Positions 16,123 through 24,498 of a stretch of DNA of 59,643 nucleotides are shown here, one piece after another. Location of the stretch: assembly GCA_017471985.1 (NCBI GenBank), contig JAFURE010000071.1, positions 1 to 59,643 on the forward strand, given 5' to 3'. The stretch comes from Akkermansia sp. Its GTDB lineage: Bacteria; Verrucomicrobiota; Verrucomicrobiia; Verrucomicrobiales; Akkermansiaceae. Within the stretch, counting starts at the first letter, position 1. The number at the start of each line of letters is the position of its first letter. The position numbers and the translations under genes were made by a program. The notes below the pieces were generated by a model, which made no database searches, had not been told where the DNA came from, and was given only the letters and a program-made list of their open reading frames with translations.

Positions 16123-18014
16123 TTTTCCAGTCTGTTTAAAATCTTTGCGGCGATGGCCTCGGGGGTCAATCCGTGCTTGCTGCGCAGCTGCTGCAGGCTG
16201 CCATGCTCCACAAAAACATCCCCCCAGCCGATTCTCAGAACCGGCGTAGCGCAGCAGGCATCTGCCAGCAGTTCCTGCACGGCACTGCCAAAACCACCGG
16301 TAACGGTATGATCCTCGAGGGTGACTATCAGTCGGCACTGAGCAGCAAAACGCAGCAGGCACTCCGAATCCAGCGGCTTAATGAAGCGTGCATTGATGAG
16401 GGCACAATCAATCCCCTGCTCAGCCAACAGTGAGCGAACCTGAGCGGCCACGCTGTTCATGTTGCCCAGCGCCACAAGAGCCACGCTCCCCTGCTCCTGC
16501 AACACCTCAGCCTTACCGATGGGGAGCGGGGTCGGCTGCTCCGGCATGGGTACGCCCTCACCCGCACCACGAGGATAACGAACGGCACTGGGGCAATGCT
16601 CTATCTGCTGCATGGTTGCGAGCATGTGGCAAAGCTCGGCCTCATCCTTGGGCTGCATCATAATGAGATTGGGTATGCAGCGCATCATGCTGATATCGAA
16701 GAGCCCGTGGTGGGTGGGGCCGTCATCCGGCGAAAGCCCGGCGCGGTCCATGCAGAACCTGACTGGCAGGCTCTGCAGAGCGGCATCGTGCTGAATCATA
16801 TCCACACAGCGCTGCATGAAGGTGGAATAAATAGCCAGATAGGGCTTATACCCCTGAGTGGCCTGACCACAGGCAAAGATGGAAGCGTGCTCCTCTGCTA
16901 TGCCCACATCATAAAACCGCTTGGGGAATTGGCTGCGGAAAATATCGAGCTTGGTCCCGCTGGGCATGGCCGCGGTAATGGCCGTGATGGTCGGGTCATT
17001 CTCGGCCAGGCGGGTCAGGCACTGGCCAAAAGCCTCGGAATACGTAATGGTCGCCGGTTTGGGGGTACTACCGTTGGTGACATCGTATTGCCCTACGCCA
17101 TGGAATTTGGTGGGGTTGGATGCCGCCGGTTCATAGCCCTTGCCCTTCTGTGTAATGATGTGGAGAATGATGTGCTCCTGCCGGCGGGCTGCTATCTGCA
17201 ACACACGCTCCAGGCGCGCGATATCATGACCGTCTATGGGGCCGTAGTAGGTGAGCCCCAGCTGCTGGAAGAAACTCAGGGGGCTGATAAGTCCCCTGGC
17301 CGCGGTAAACAATTTGGAAGCCTGCTCACGCATTTCCTTACCGGCAAGCTTTTCGATAAACTTCTTGGCGCGGTCACGCAGCCAGGTGTAGGTATCGGTC
17401 TCCTGCAGCGAGGAGAAATACCGCGAAAGAGCGCCTACATTTTTGTCGATACTCCACTCGTTATCATTCAGAATAAGAATGAACTTGCGGGTATTGGTTG
17501 AAATGCTGTTAAGCCCCTCGAGCGTAGTACCGCAGGTGAAAGCGCCATCCCCCACAACTGAGACAACGTTATAATTATCCCCGGCCAAATCGCGCGCAGC
17601 CGCTATGCCCACACCGGCCGAGAGCGCCGTACCGGCATGGCCGGCGCCAAAGGCATCGTGCTCGGACTCACTGCGCTTGCAGAAGCCCGATATCCCCCCG
17701 AACTGACGAATAGAGCACAGCTCCTTCGCTCTGCCGGTGAGCATTTTATGAACATAGCACTGGTGGGAAACATCAAACAGTATCTTGTCCTGCGGGGTAT
17801 TAAAGACCCTGTGCAGGGCAATACTGAGCTCAACAACTCCCAGATTGGGTGCCAGGTGCCCGCCTGTTGTTGACAGAGTGTGCACAAGAACATTTCGAAT
17901 CTCCTCCGCAAGTTCAGGCAACTGCTCCGGGCGCAGCGCCTTCACATCGGCAGGAGATTGTATACCGGCCAGCAGGGGCGGCAATTCAAATGAGGGTGAA
18001 TCCATTGTCGTCAT
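16119..18014 (-). CDS. dxs: 1-deoxy-D-xylulose-5-phosphate synthase
   Basis: The enzyme condenses pyruvate and glyceraldehyde 3-phosphate, using thiamine diphosphate, at the entry of the MEP isoprenoid pathway. About 631 residues match the usual length. The cofactor motif GDGAFTCGTTLEGLN with the later NDNEWSI is present, as are an N-terminal HLAPNLGVVEL and the transketolase-like central block (MDRAGLSPDDGPTHHG). ATG 18014 and ATG 18005 are both possible; GGAAAG just upstream suits either. Both overlap the xseB 3' end. Coupling to xseB is common in bacteria and supports the assignment. Confidence 0.95.
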   Translation of the reverse strand: MTTMDSPSFELPPLLAGIQSPADVKALRPEQLPELAEEIRNVLVHTLSTTGGHLAPNLGVVELSIALHRVFNTPQDKILFDVSHQCYVHKMLTGRAKELCSIRQFGGISGFCKRSESEHDAFGAGHAGTALSAGVGIAAARDLAGDNYNVVSVVGDGAFTCGTTLEGLNSISTNTRKFILILNDNEWSIDKNVGALSRYFSSLQETDTYTWLRDRAKKFIEKLAGKEMREQASKLFTAARGLISPLSFFQQLGLTYYGPIDGHDIARLERVLQIAARRQEHIILHIITQKGKGYEPAASNPTKFHGVGQYDVTNGSTPKPATITYSEAFGQCLTRLAENDPTITAITAAMPSGTKLDIFRSQFPKRFYDVGIAEEHASIFACGQATQGYKPYLAIYSTFMQRCVDMIQHDAALQSLPVRFCMDRAGLSPDDGPTHHGLFDISMMRCIPNLIMMQPKDEAELCHMLATMQQIEHCPSAVRYPRGAGEGVPMPEQPTPLPIGKAEVLQEQGSVALVALGNMNSVAAQVRSLLAEQGIDCALINARFIKPLDSECLLRFAAQCRLIVTLEDHTVTGGFGSAVQELLADACCATPVLRIGWGDVFVEHGSLQQLRSKHGLTPEAIAAKILNRLEK

Positions 18015-18261
18015 CTTTCCGGGTTTCAGCTGGAGCAGGTACAAGCGGTTCTGCAGGATTGTCCAATTTGGTAATGCGCAATTCTGCCTGATTCAACAAA
18101 GCACGGCCGGTAGCTATGAGCCTGCGGCCTTCTTCCACCAGGGCAATTGTTTCCTCAAGACCGGTCTCCGGGTTATTCAGTCGAGTTGAAATTTCCTCCA
18201 ATCGAGCCATTGACTGCTCGAAGGTTAACTTCTTTTCTTTACTGGTACGAGGTTGAGCCAT
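17986..18261 (-). CDS. xseB: Exodeoxyribonuclease VII small subunit
   Basis: The product has 91 residues. The XseB core is clear: LTFEQSMARLEEISTRLNN followed by GLEETIALVEEGRRLI and a further helix (ALLNQAELRI). XseB forms coiled multimers that bind the large subunit XseA for single-strand DNA degradation. xseA is not in the window. ATG 18261 fits the family start (MAQPRTSKEKKL). It overlaps dxs and starts 19 bp after the membrane protein gene. Confidence 0.92.
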   Translation of the reverse strand: MAQPRTSKEKKLTFEQSMARLEEISTRLNNPETGLEETIALVEEGRRLIATGRALLNQAELRITKLDNPAEPLVPAPAETRKDDDNGFTLI

Positions 18262-18280
18262 TTCTGTAAAGGTCAGTAAA

Positions 18281-20146
18281 TCAATTTGCAAGAGCCCCTT
18301 CCGGCTCTCCGTAATACAGAATTTCCGCACCAAGCAACGGAACACGTCTGGAAAAGCGCCCTTGCGAAGACACCAACTGCCCCAGCGGGTACGCGTTCTG
18401 ATTGCCGGTCACATTTTCCACAAAGAAATCTGCCAATGCCACATTATGTCGGGGAACCATCTTCAAAACCTTACCCTCCATGGCAAGAGGCGCAAAATCC
18501 CCCATGTCAATCTCGATGGCACTCATTCCACCGGTAGAATCAAGTCTGCTGTGAGAGGACGGAGTAATCAGGAACCCCGTCACATGTGCACCACCGGACT
18601 TGAGGGTAGGTTCAAGAGCCGTACTGAACTCATATACGGTTCGCGGAATCCAGAGCGCCTTCCGGTTGGCATACCAAGCCACAGCCCAGGGCTGGTCGGT
18701 CACAATAACATGCTCCGGTGCCGTTATATTCGCCAAATTAACATTCAAAGCCGGGGGGTAATAAGGCGGGTATTGGGGGCGGCCGCGATCACCCAGCCAT
18801 ATCCCCATATAAAGAGCCTTGGGCAAAGTGGCCAGGAAAGGACCGGCGGAAAGAATAATCAGAATAAAGATAGCCAGACCGCGGGCCTGATTGAATGTTG
18901 AGCTCTCATATTTCAAGCGCCCGAGGAAATTAAATACCAAGGCTATACCATACGCCACAAACATCGGGACAAACATAATGGCGAGCTGCGAAGCGCACTC
19001 AGGCTCATTCTGACCGAAAAGAGCCATTCCCACGCATGCAATCGCCCACATACTGAAAAGCGCCCACTTCATCGACTGAACATCGTCCCGTTTGAACCGG
19101 TTGAGAAGAGCCAGGAAAAAGAAAGGCACCACCAGAATAGACCCCATATTCACGTAGAGGTCACGCAGTTGGTAAACAGTATGAGCCAGCAAGTTCAGCA
19201 CCGCTGACCCGGCCTGAAGGGGGACGTAGTTGAGGCTGGCCGCGCGCATCGCGTACTCCTCGCCTCCGCCAAAGCTGTTATAAAGCCCCAGCATGGCATT
19301 GCCCAGTATACTGCCGGTGTTAATGTAATTGAAAACAGCCGGCCCGAGCAAAATCAGCAGCAATACAACAGCAGATGTCAGTACATACGAGCCGGCAGGG
19401 CGATAGTAAAAACAGCAGAAAAGCAACAAGCCGCCGGCAATCCAGATTCCCATCCACCCGGACAGGCACATCAACCCCATGCAGGCAAATGACAGACTCA
19501 GGTATAGCAGGGACCAGTATACGGCCTTTTCCTGAAACATACGAACAGAAGAGAGGAACAGGTGCAACCCGCCCAGCATAAAACACATCATCAGCGGCTG
19601 GGGTAACCCGCTCACTGCATAATTCAACACCAGTTCACTCAGCAACAGGAAACAGCAGGTCGAGCATGCAACAACCTCATCAAACAATCGACCTACCAGA
19701 GTATAGGTCAATACAATGGCAATGCAGAAGAAAAATATTGACGTGGCCGATATAATCCTATCCGGAGCATACACATAACCGCCATCCGTCATTCGTGAGG
19801 CCTCAAAATCATCATACCCCGTCATTTTAAGCGCAACAGCCATGGCCACAATGTTAAGCGGTGCATGGGTCGAATCCCTCATCGACTGATAATCGAGCGG
19901 CAGCTTCTTCTGCTTTGCATGCTCGGCGGCATTCATCACCTCAATGGGGCGCAGCACCCCGGTAACAAAGCCCTTCCCCTGAGCAACGGAACGGGCAATC
20001 TGAGCCTGCTCCATGGCAACCGGCTGATTCAGGCCACGATATGTCAGGTGAAGCTTATACACACACATGAGGACAAGTAACACCGCTGTAATGAGTCGCA
20101 GCACTAATGTGCTGCGGGAACCACCGAACTCTCTGCTTGTTGCCAT
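18281..20146 (-). CDS. GT39/PMT-like polytopic membrane protein
   Basis: The product has 621 residues and about ten to twelve hydrophobic helices up to residue 440, then a soluble C-terminal domain. The first loop contains AMEQAQIARSVAQGKGFVT, which resembles the acidic loop of PMT/ArnT-type glycosyltransferases that use polyprenyl-phosphate sugars, although the usual Asp-Glu pair is here Met-Glu. C-terminal residues 500-600 are extracytoplasmic-looking (VTDQPWAVAWYANRKALWIP). A role in envelope glycan modification is plausible but unproven. It sits 27 bp after the NtrC-type regulator and 19 bp before xseB. Confidence 0.65.
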   Translation of the reverse strand: MATSREFGGSRSTLVLRLITAVLLVLMCVYKLHLTYRGLNQPVAMEQAQIARSVAQGKGFVTGVLRPIEVMNAAEHAKQKKLPLDYQSMRDSTHAPLNIVAMAVALKMTGYDDFEASRMTDGGYVYAPDRIISATSIFFFCIAIVLTYTLVGRLFDEVVACSTCCFLLLSELVLNYAVSGLPQPLMMCFMLGGLHLFLSSVRMFQEKAVYWSLLYLSLSFACMGLMCLSGWMGIWIAGGLLLFCCFYYRPAGSYVLTSAVVLLLILLGPAVFNYINTGSILGNAMLGLYNSFGGGEEYAMRAASLNYVPLQAGSAVLNLLAHTVYQLRDLYVNMGSILVVPFFFLALLNRFKRDDVQSMKWALFSMWAIACVGMALFGQNEPECASQLAIMFVPMFVAYGIALVFNFLGRLKYESSTFNQARGLAIFILIILSAGPFLATLPKALYMGIWLGDRGRPQYPPYYPPALNVNLANITAPEHVIVTDQPWAVAWYANRKALWIPRTVYEFSTALEPTLKSGGAHVTGFLITPSSHSRLDSTGGMSAIEIDMGDFAPLAMEGKVLKMVPRHNVALADFFVENVTGNQNAYPLGQLVSSQGRFSRRVPLLGAEILYYGEPEGALAN

Positions 20147-20173
20147 ACGAATACAGGTATAAATAAAATGTAC

Positions 20174-21586
20174 TTACAGGAACTCCCGGAAAAAATCCCT
20201 GGCCTCTGCCATTTTGCGCTGCAGAGTGCGGCGGTTAATCCCCAGCAACTCCGCAGCAACCGAGCGATTTCCACCGGTAAATTGCAGAGCACGAAGTATC
20301 GTCTGCCGCTCGATATATTCTAAATTAAACATGGGGGTGGAATCAAGCTCAAATTCCGTATGCATGGGACTTTGAGCGACAGAACGTGGTAATTGAGCTC
20401 TATCCGGCTCATTTTGTTGCAGATATTCCGGCAAATCATCGGGCGTTATGCTTGTTCCGGTACACATCACCACACCGTGTTCCATGGCTGTGCGCAACTG
20501 GCGAACATTGCCCGGCCAGGAATAGGCGCGCAGCAACTCCAGCGAGTTGCGCGACAAATGTGCAAGCTCTTTATTATTCTCGCGGCAGAGCTCCTGTACA
20601 AAGGCATTCGCCATCAGCACAACATCCCCCGCACGCTCACGCAGGGGCGGCAGATGAATGGAAATGACATTCAGGCGCTGGTACAAGTCCAGTCGGAATG
20701 TCCCCTGCTGTACCATTTCGGCCAGATTACGATTGGTGGCAGCCACTACGCGCACAGTCACGGCAATGGGCTCATTGCTACCCACGCGCTCTATACTGCG
20801 CTCTGCAAGCACGCGCAGCAACTTGACCTGTGTGGGGATATCGATTTCACCGATTTCATCCAGAAAAATCGTGCCGCCATCGGCCTCCTCAAAGCGGCCG
20901 ATTCTGCGCTGCATGGCACCGGTGAAAGCGCCCTTTTCATGGCCGAAAAGCTCACTCTCCATGAGCTGTGGAGAAAGTGCAGCGCAATTCACGGCAACAA
21001 ATCGTCCCTTGCTGCGGGGCGACAGACTGTGAATAGCACGCGCTACCAGCTCCTTGCCGGTACCGGTTTCGCCCTCAATCAGGACAGTGGCAGTCGTCGG
21101 CGCCACCTGACGTATGCGGTTGAAGATGGGCTGCATCTGCGGGCTGTCGCCCAGCATGGAGTCCAACCCGCCGGTCGGGTTCAGGCGGGTGGTAAGCTCG
21201 CGGTTGCGCTCCTCCAGCGAGCGGGTATGTGCGGCACGCCGCAGCAGCAGCTCCACCTCATCGAGATTGAGAGGCTTGGTCAGAAAGTAATAGGCACCAT
21301 GGCGACGCGCCTCGGCAGCGGTATCGGCACTGCCGTAGGCGGTCATCATGATACTGGTCGGCGGCTGCGGCAAGCCCTGAGCATAGTCAATGAGCTCCAT
21401 GCCGCTCTCACCACCGAGCCGCAAATCCGTGAGCAATATGTCAACCGGCTCGCTGTCCATGAGTTCGCGTGCCGCCCTGCCGTTAGAGACAGCATACACC
21501 TCATAGTCATCCTCCAGCGCCAGGCGCAGAGCATCCCGAGTGGACTTTTCGTCATCCACTATCAGCAATACCGGCAACATATTCAC
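20174..21586 (-). CDS. Sigma-54-dependent response regulator (NtrC family)
   Basis: The product has 470 residues. The receiver domain (1-120) has phosphoacceptor Asp54 and the conserved TKPLN lysine loop. The AAA+ domain (about 140-375) has Walker A GETGTGKE, the sigma-54 contact loop GAFTGA, and Walker B-like GGTIFLDEIGEI. The C-terminal Fis-type helix-turn-helix (about 425-470) includes GGNRSVAAELLGINRRTLQRK. It activates RNA polymerase with sigma-54. No partner kinase is adjacent. It follows argC by 21 bp in the same direction. Its targets are unknown, and I saw no -24/-12 promoter in the window. Confidence 0.93.
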   Translation of the reverse strand: MNMLPVLLIVDDEKSTRDALRLALEDDYEVYAVSNGRAARELMDSEPVDILLTDLRLGGESGMELIDYAQGLPQPPTSIMMTAYGSADTAAEARRHGAYYFLTKPLNLDEVELLLRRAAHTRSLEERNRELTTRLNPTGGLDSMLGDSPQMQPIFNRIRQVAPTTATVLIEGETGTGKELVARAIHSLSPRSKGRFVAVNCAALSPQLMESELFGHEKGAFTGAMQRRIGRFEEADGGTIFLDEIGEIDIPTQVKLLRVLAERSIERVGSNEPIAVTVRVVAATNRNLAEMVQQGTFRLDLYQRLNVISIHLPPLRERAGDVVLMANAFVQELCRENNKELAHLSRNSLELLRAYSWPGNVRQLRTAMEHGVVMCTGTSITPDDLPEYLQQNEPDRAQLPRSVAQSPMHTEFELDSTPMFNLEYIERQTILRALQFTGGNRSVAAELLGINRRTLQRKMAEARDFFREFL

Positions 21587-21607
21587 TCTCAGTCAGAATA
21601 GGTTATA

Positions 21608-22651
21608 TCAAATCAGCCACAGGCCCTCGGTCTCATCGAAACCGAACATGATATTGAAGGCATGCACCCCCTGCCCGCCGGCGCCCTTAATCACATTGTC
21701 CTCGGCGCTCATGAGCACGGCGCGATTGGTACGGGTATCAATCGCCCAACCGATATCAACAAAGTTGGTACGGGTCACGTTCTTGGTATCGGCAGGTTTG
21801 TTGGCACCCAGCAGGCGCACAAAGGGAGAACCGGAGTAGGCCTTCTCGTAGCAGGCGGCAATATCCTCTGCCGTCACACCATCAGCCAGCTTAGCCACAG
21901 TCGTGGTCACAATGCCGGTATTCACGGGCATGAGGTGGGGCGTGAAAGTAATCGTCACCTTCTCACCGGCGGCGAGGGAAAGCTCCTGCTCAATCTCGGA
22001 AAGATGGCGGTGGCGCGGCACACCGTATGCGCGCATGCTCTCATTGCACTCGCAGTACAGCAGGCTCACATCGGCCTTGCGACCGGCACCCGATACACCA
22101 CTGCCACTGTTCACCACAATATCCTCGGGCTTTACCAGCCCGGCACGCAGCAGGGGAACCAGGGGCAGAATGATACTCGTGGGGTAGCAACCGGGGGAAC
22201 CCACAATACGGGCTTTCTCAATCTCGGCGCGGTGCCACTCAGGCATACCGTACACGGCCTCCTGCATGAGCTCAACATCCGGGTGAGGCTTGCCGTAGAA
22301 CTCCTCATAAACAGCAGGGTCGTTCAGACGGAAGTCGGCAGAAAGGTCAATCACTCGCAGACCGGCCTCCACCAGCCCGCGGCCATAAGCCGCCGACACC
22401 CCGTGCGGCAGTGCCAGAAATGCCGCCTGAGCTCCCGTGGCAGCAATGGCAGCCACGTCAGAATCCGTAAACTTCAAATCAGCACCCGGCACATGGCGAA
22501 AACGCGGGAACAAATCGCACAACTCCTGCCCTGCATACTGGCGAGAGGTCGCACACACCAATTCCACCCCGGGGTGGCGCAGAAGTATGCGCAAAAGCTC
22601 CTGACCGGTGTAGCCACTGGCCCCGACAACGGCAATTTTTACCTTTTTCAT
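21608..22651 (-). CDS. argC: N-acetyl-gamma-glutamyl-phosphate reductase
   Basis: The product has 347 residues. ArgC reduces N-acetylglutamyl phosphate to the semialdehyde in arginine synthesis, using NADPH. The N-terminal GASGYTGQELLRILLRHP is the nucleotide-binding motif. The catalytic Cys is in GSPGCYPTS. PHLMPVNTGI and the histidine region VPRHRHLSEI follow. ATG 22651 is preceded by TATAAT at 22667-22662 with no Shine-Dalgarno, so the message is leaderless. Other arginine genes are absent. The gene heads the long operon to recO. Confidence 0.95.
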   Translation of the reverse strand: MKKVKIAVVGASGYTGQELLRILLRHPGVELVCATSRQYAGQELCDLFPRFRHVPGADLKFTDSDVAAIAATGAQAAFLALPHGVSAAYGRGLVEAGLRVIDLSADFRLNDPAVYEEFYGKPHPDVELMQEAVYGMPEWHRAEIEKARIVGSPGCYPTSIILPLVPLLRAGLVKPEDIVVNSGSGVSGAGRKADVSLLYCECNESMRAYGVPRHRHLSEIEQELSLAAGEKVTITFTPHLMPVNTGIVTTTVAKLADGVTAEDIAACYEKAYSGSPFVRLLGANKPADTKNVTRTNFVDIGWAIDTRTNRAVLMSAEDNVIKGAGGQGVHAFNIMFGFDETEGLWLI

Positions 22652-22661
22652 GACAAAAATG

Positions 22662-22690
22662 ATTATATCATGAAAAAAATGTGTTGACAA
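22662..22690 (-). promoter_or_regulatory. argC operon promoter
   Basis: TTGTCA at 22690-22685, 17-nt spacer, TATAAT at 22667-22662. The -35 box overlaps that of the tRNA promoter on the other strand. Confidence 0.75.
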
Positions 22691-22711
22691 CTGTAAAAAT
22701 TCATGTATACT
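22684..22711 (+). promoter_or_regulatory. tRNA-Pro promoter
   Basis: TTGACA at 22684-22689, 16-nt spacer, TATACT at 22706-22711. It starts about 50 nt before the tRNA. It is divergent with the argC promoter and the two -35 boxes share five bases. Confidence 0.8.
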
Positions 22712-22761
22712 CCCCTTGTCGACACGCTCCCGAGCGAACGACAAACAGAAAACCCAAACAT

Positions 22762-22835
22762 CGGGCAGTAGCGCAGTCTGGTAGCGCACTTGCATGGGGT
22801 GCAAGGGGTCGTGGGTTCGAATCCCGCTTGCCCGA
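22762..22835 (+). tRNA. tRNA-Pro (anticodon GGG)
   Basis: The 74-nt cloverleaf has acceptor CGGGCAG/TTGCCCG with A as discriminator, an anticodon stem CTTGC/GCAAG with loop ATGGGGT (anticodon GGG), and a T arm with GGGTTCGAATCCC. CCA is not encoded. A terminator follows at 22848. The flanking DNA downstream carries degenerate copies of its 3' half. Confidence 0.9.
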
Positions 22836-23168
22836 TAAACAAAAAAAGGAAGGTTGCCAACGGCAGCCTTCCTTTTTTTGTTTTTTCCGGCAACTCAATT
22901 CAACCCGCACCACGACACCTGCAAGGGGGAGTGGGCTGGGTGCGAGCTAGCGAGCAACCAGACCCCGAGCCACGGGCACACCTGCCCGTGGGTACCCTGC
23001 GTAGCAGGGCGAGGGGGGCGGGTAGAATCCCGCTTGCCCTCCGTGGCTTTCCCCAAATGCTTCTACCTTCCCACTCATCCTCCTCCCCTGTCGCCATCGG
23101 CGTCCTTCTTTTTTTGTTTCTATCCGGCCAACTGTATTCTACCCGCACCACGGCACCTGCAAGGGGGA
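22797..23168. repeat. Degenerate tandem duplication of the tRNA-Pro 3' region
   Basis: The 3' half of the tRNA and its terminator (22797-22920) reappear in mutated form at about 23010-23168. GGGTTCGAATCCCGCTTGCC becomes GGGTAGAATCCCGCTTGCCC. The terminator tail CCTTCCTTTTTTTG becomes CCTTCTTTTTTTG. Both then share CCGGC-AACT, ACCCGCACCACG and CACCTGCAAGGGGGA. The second tRNA-like end cannot fold as a tRNA. The pattern fits past integration or slippage at the tRNA end. Confidence 0.6.
22848..22879 (+). terminator. tRNA-Pro terminator
   Basis: GGAAGGTTGCC and GGCAGCCTTCC form a stem with a 3-nt loop (one G-U pair), followed by TTTTTTT and preceded by seven A residues. Confidence 0.85.
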
Positions 23169-23179
23169 TCTGTCTATCA

Positions 23180-23290
23180 CCAAGGTGTCAGCCTTGGTCT
23201 TCACTCTGCGCGCAGCGCAGTCTTCACCACCGTGCGCAGCACGGTTCTTCACCGCGGGCTAAAGCCAGCTTTTCACCCGGCCGTAGGCCG
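23180..23290. repeat. Hairpin array, TCTTCACC linker (array C)
   Basis: The units are CCAAGG-tgtcag-CCTTGG, CTGCGC-gca-GCGCAG, ACCGTGC-gca-GCACGGT, an imperfect GCGGGCT/AGCCAGC, and CGGCC-gta-GGCCG, joined by TCTTCAC(C) or TTTTCACC. The same five-unit order recurs at 59298-59387, and three of the stems also occur in array B. A shared tail GTGGGCGTATCAACGAGAAG follows in both places. Confidence 0.8.
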
Positions 23291-23437
23291 TTATAAAGCA
23301 TTTATTCCTAGCGAGCGACCAGTCTCGGCGTCCCGGGTGGGCGTATCAACGAGAAGCCCCCAGCGCAGACGAAGCCGGAAGCGAGCCTAACTCAAAATAT
23401 TCAAAATCAAAAATCCAAAATTCAAAATCCCGCCCCA

Positions 23438-24481
23438 TCACCGACTATCCGGGTGGAGTTTGGCACCGCGGGCGCGGAGTTCCTCGCCAATGGCCTTGGC
23501 AACGGGGGTATTCCTTTTACCGTAATGGATGCGCAAAGAGTTACCCTCGCCATTCAAGGCATTGATGTCGGCCCCATTGTCCAGCAGCAGGCGCAGTATG
23601 TCAACAGCTTCCTCGGGCGTGTAGACCCCGGGTTGGGTTCTAATCATGAAAGCATACTGCGGAAAATATCTGCTCTTCGTTGACTTACCGGCAACACGCG
23701 CCCCCTTCTCTATCACCGTTCTGATGAGCTCCACAGAACTGCCACGCATCAACAAATTATGCATGAGCGTCATGGACTTTTCACCCACATGACTATTGGG
23801 GTCCACACCGCCTTCCACCAGTTTACGAATCACATCATCAGTGTACCAGAACCACGTTAAACGCCAATCTTTCGTGCGCTCTTTCATATTCTGATTGCCG
23901 TACTCAAGCAACAGCGCGCGCATGTCATCATTCTCGTCGTACCCCCGCAATTCGCAGAATGGGGAAATTTTCTCGCCATGGCCATACATGGGGGCATCCG
24001 GGTCAGCACCGGCATCCAACAAAAGCTTGGCTATGTTCACACGACGGGCGGCGGACTCCTTATCGGTAAACCCAATCAGCATACCGAGGGGAGTATTGGC
24101 GACATCCTGTATGCGCTCCCACTCAGCCGGGCGGGCATTCACATCTGCCCCTGCGGCAAGCAGTGCGCGCACAGCTGCCTCGTCCCCATACATACAAGCC
24201 ACCTGCAAGGCACTGAAACCGGAGGGCGAGTGCCAATCGGCTTCACCGGTGGAGATAACGTGACTGAGCAATTCCGGCACCTCGGCCTTCCATGCAGGGT
24301 GAATGTAAACCGGGCGGATATATCTGGGAGCACCCTTCCGGCCCGTCGGATTTTCCTGAACCTGTTGAGCAAGAGCTTGCAGAGTTTCCTTCTGCACAGT
24401 GCTCCATTCAGCAGACAGAAGAACGGGAGACAGGGCAAGGCTGATGGCAGCCGTGGCAATGATACGGGAAAACGAGAGCAT
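23438..24481 (-). CDS. Secreted ankyrin-repeat protein
   Basis: The product has 347 residues. A signal peptide (about 1-24, ending LLSA) is followed by ankyrin repeats: SGFSALQVACMYGDEAAVRA, LLAAGADVNARP, IAKLLLDAGADPDAP, LRLLLDNGADINALNGEG. The repeats make a protein-binding surface, here in the periplasm or outside. The gene follows the helical protein gene by 17 bp on the same strand, with a second ankyrin gene upstream. Function is unknown. The three genes probably form one operon. Confidence 0.85.
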   Translation of the reverse strand: MLSFSRIIATAAISLALSPVLLSAEWSTVQKETLQALAQQVQENPTGRKGAPRYIRPVYIHPAWKAEVPELLSHVISTGEADWHSPSGFSALQVACMYGDEAAVRALLAAGADVNARPAEWERIQDVANTPLGMLIGFTDKESAARRVNIAKLLLDAGADPDAPMYGHGEKISPFCELRGYDENDDMRALLLEYGNQNMKERTKDWRLTWFWYTDDVIRKLVEGGVDPNSHVGEKSMTLMHNLLMRGSSVELIRTVIEKGARVAGKSTKSRYFPQYAFMIRTQPGVYTPEEAVDILRLLLDNGADINALNGEGNSLRIHYGKRNTPVAKAIGEELRARGAKLHPDSR

Positions 24482-24498
24482 AGTGTAAAGTATGTTAT

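Noticed and set aside
16119..16362. TPR protein start at 16362
   Set aside because: It would lie inside dxs and gives a basic, Cys/Arg-rich prefix before a clear signal peptide. The ATGA overlap supports 16122.
22884..23060. A second functional tRNA in the DNA after tRNA-Pro
   Set aside because: Only the T-arm and acceptor-like 3' end recur, with GGGTAGAATCCC in place of GGGTTCGAATCCC. No D arm or anticodon arm can be folded.
23180..23290. Hairpin arrays as CRISPR
   Set aside because: The repeat unit (8-9 nt linker) is far too short, and the intervening sequences are palindromes of 13-20 nt rather than unique spacers. No cas genes are near.
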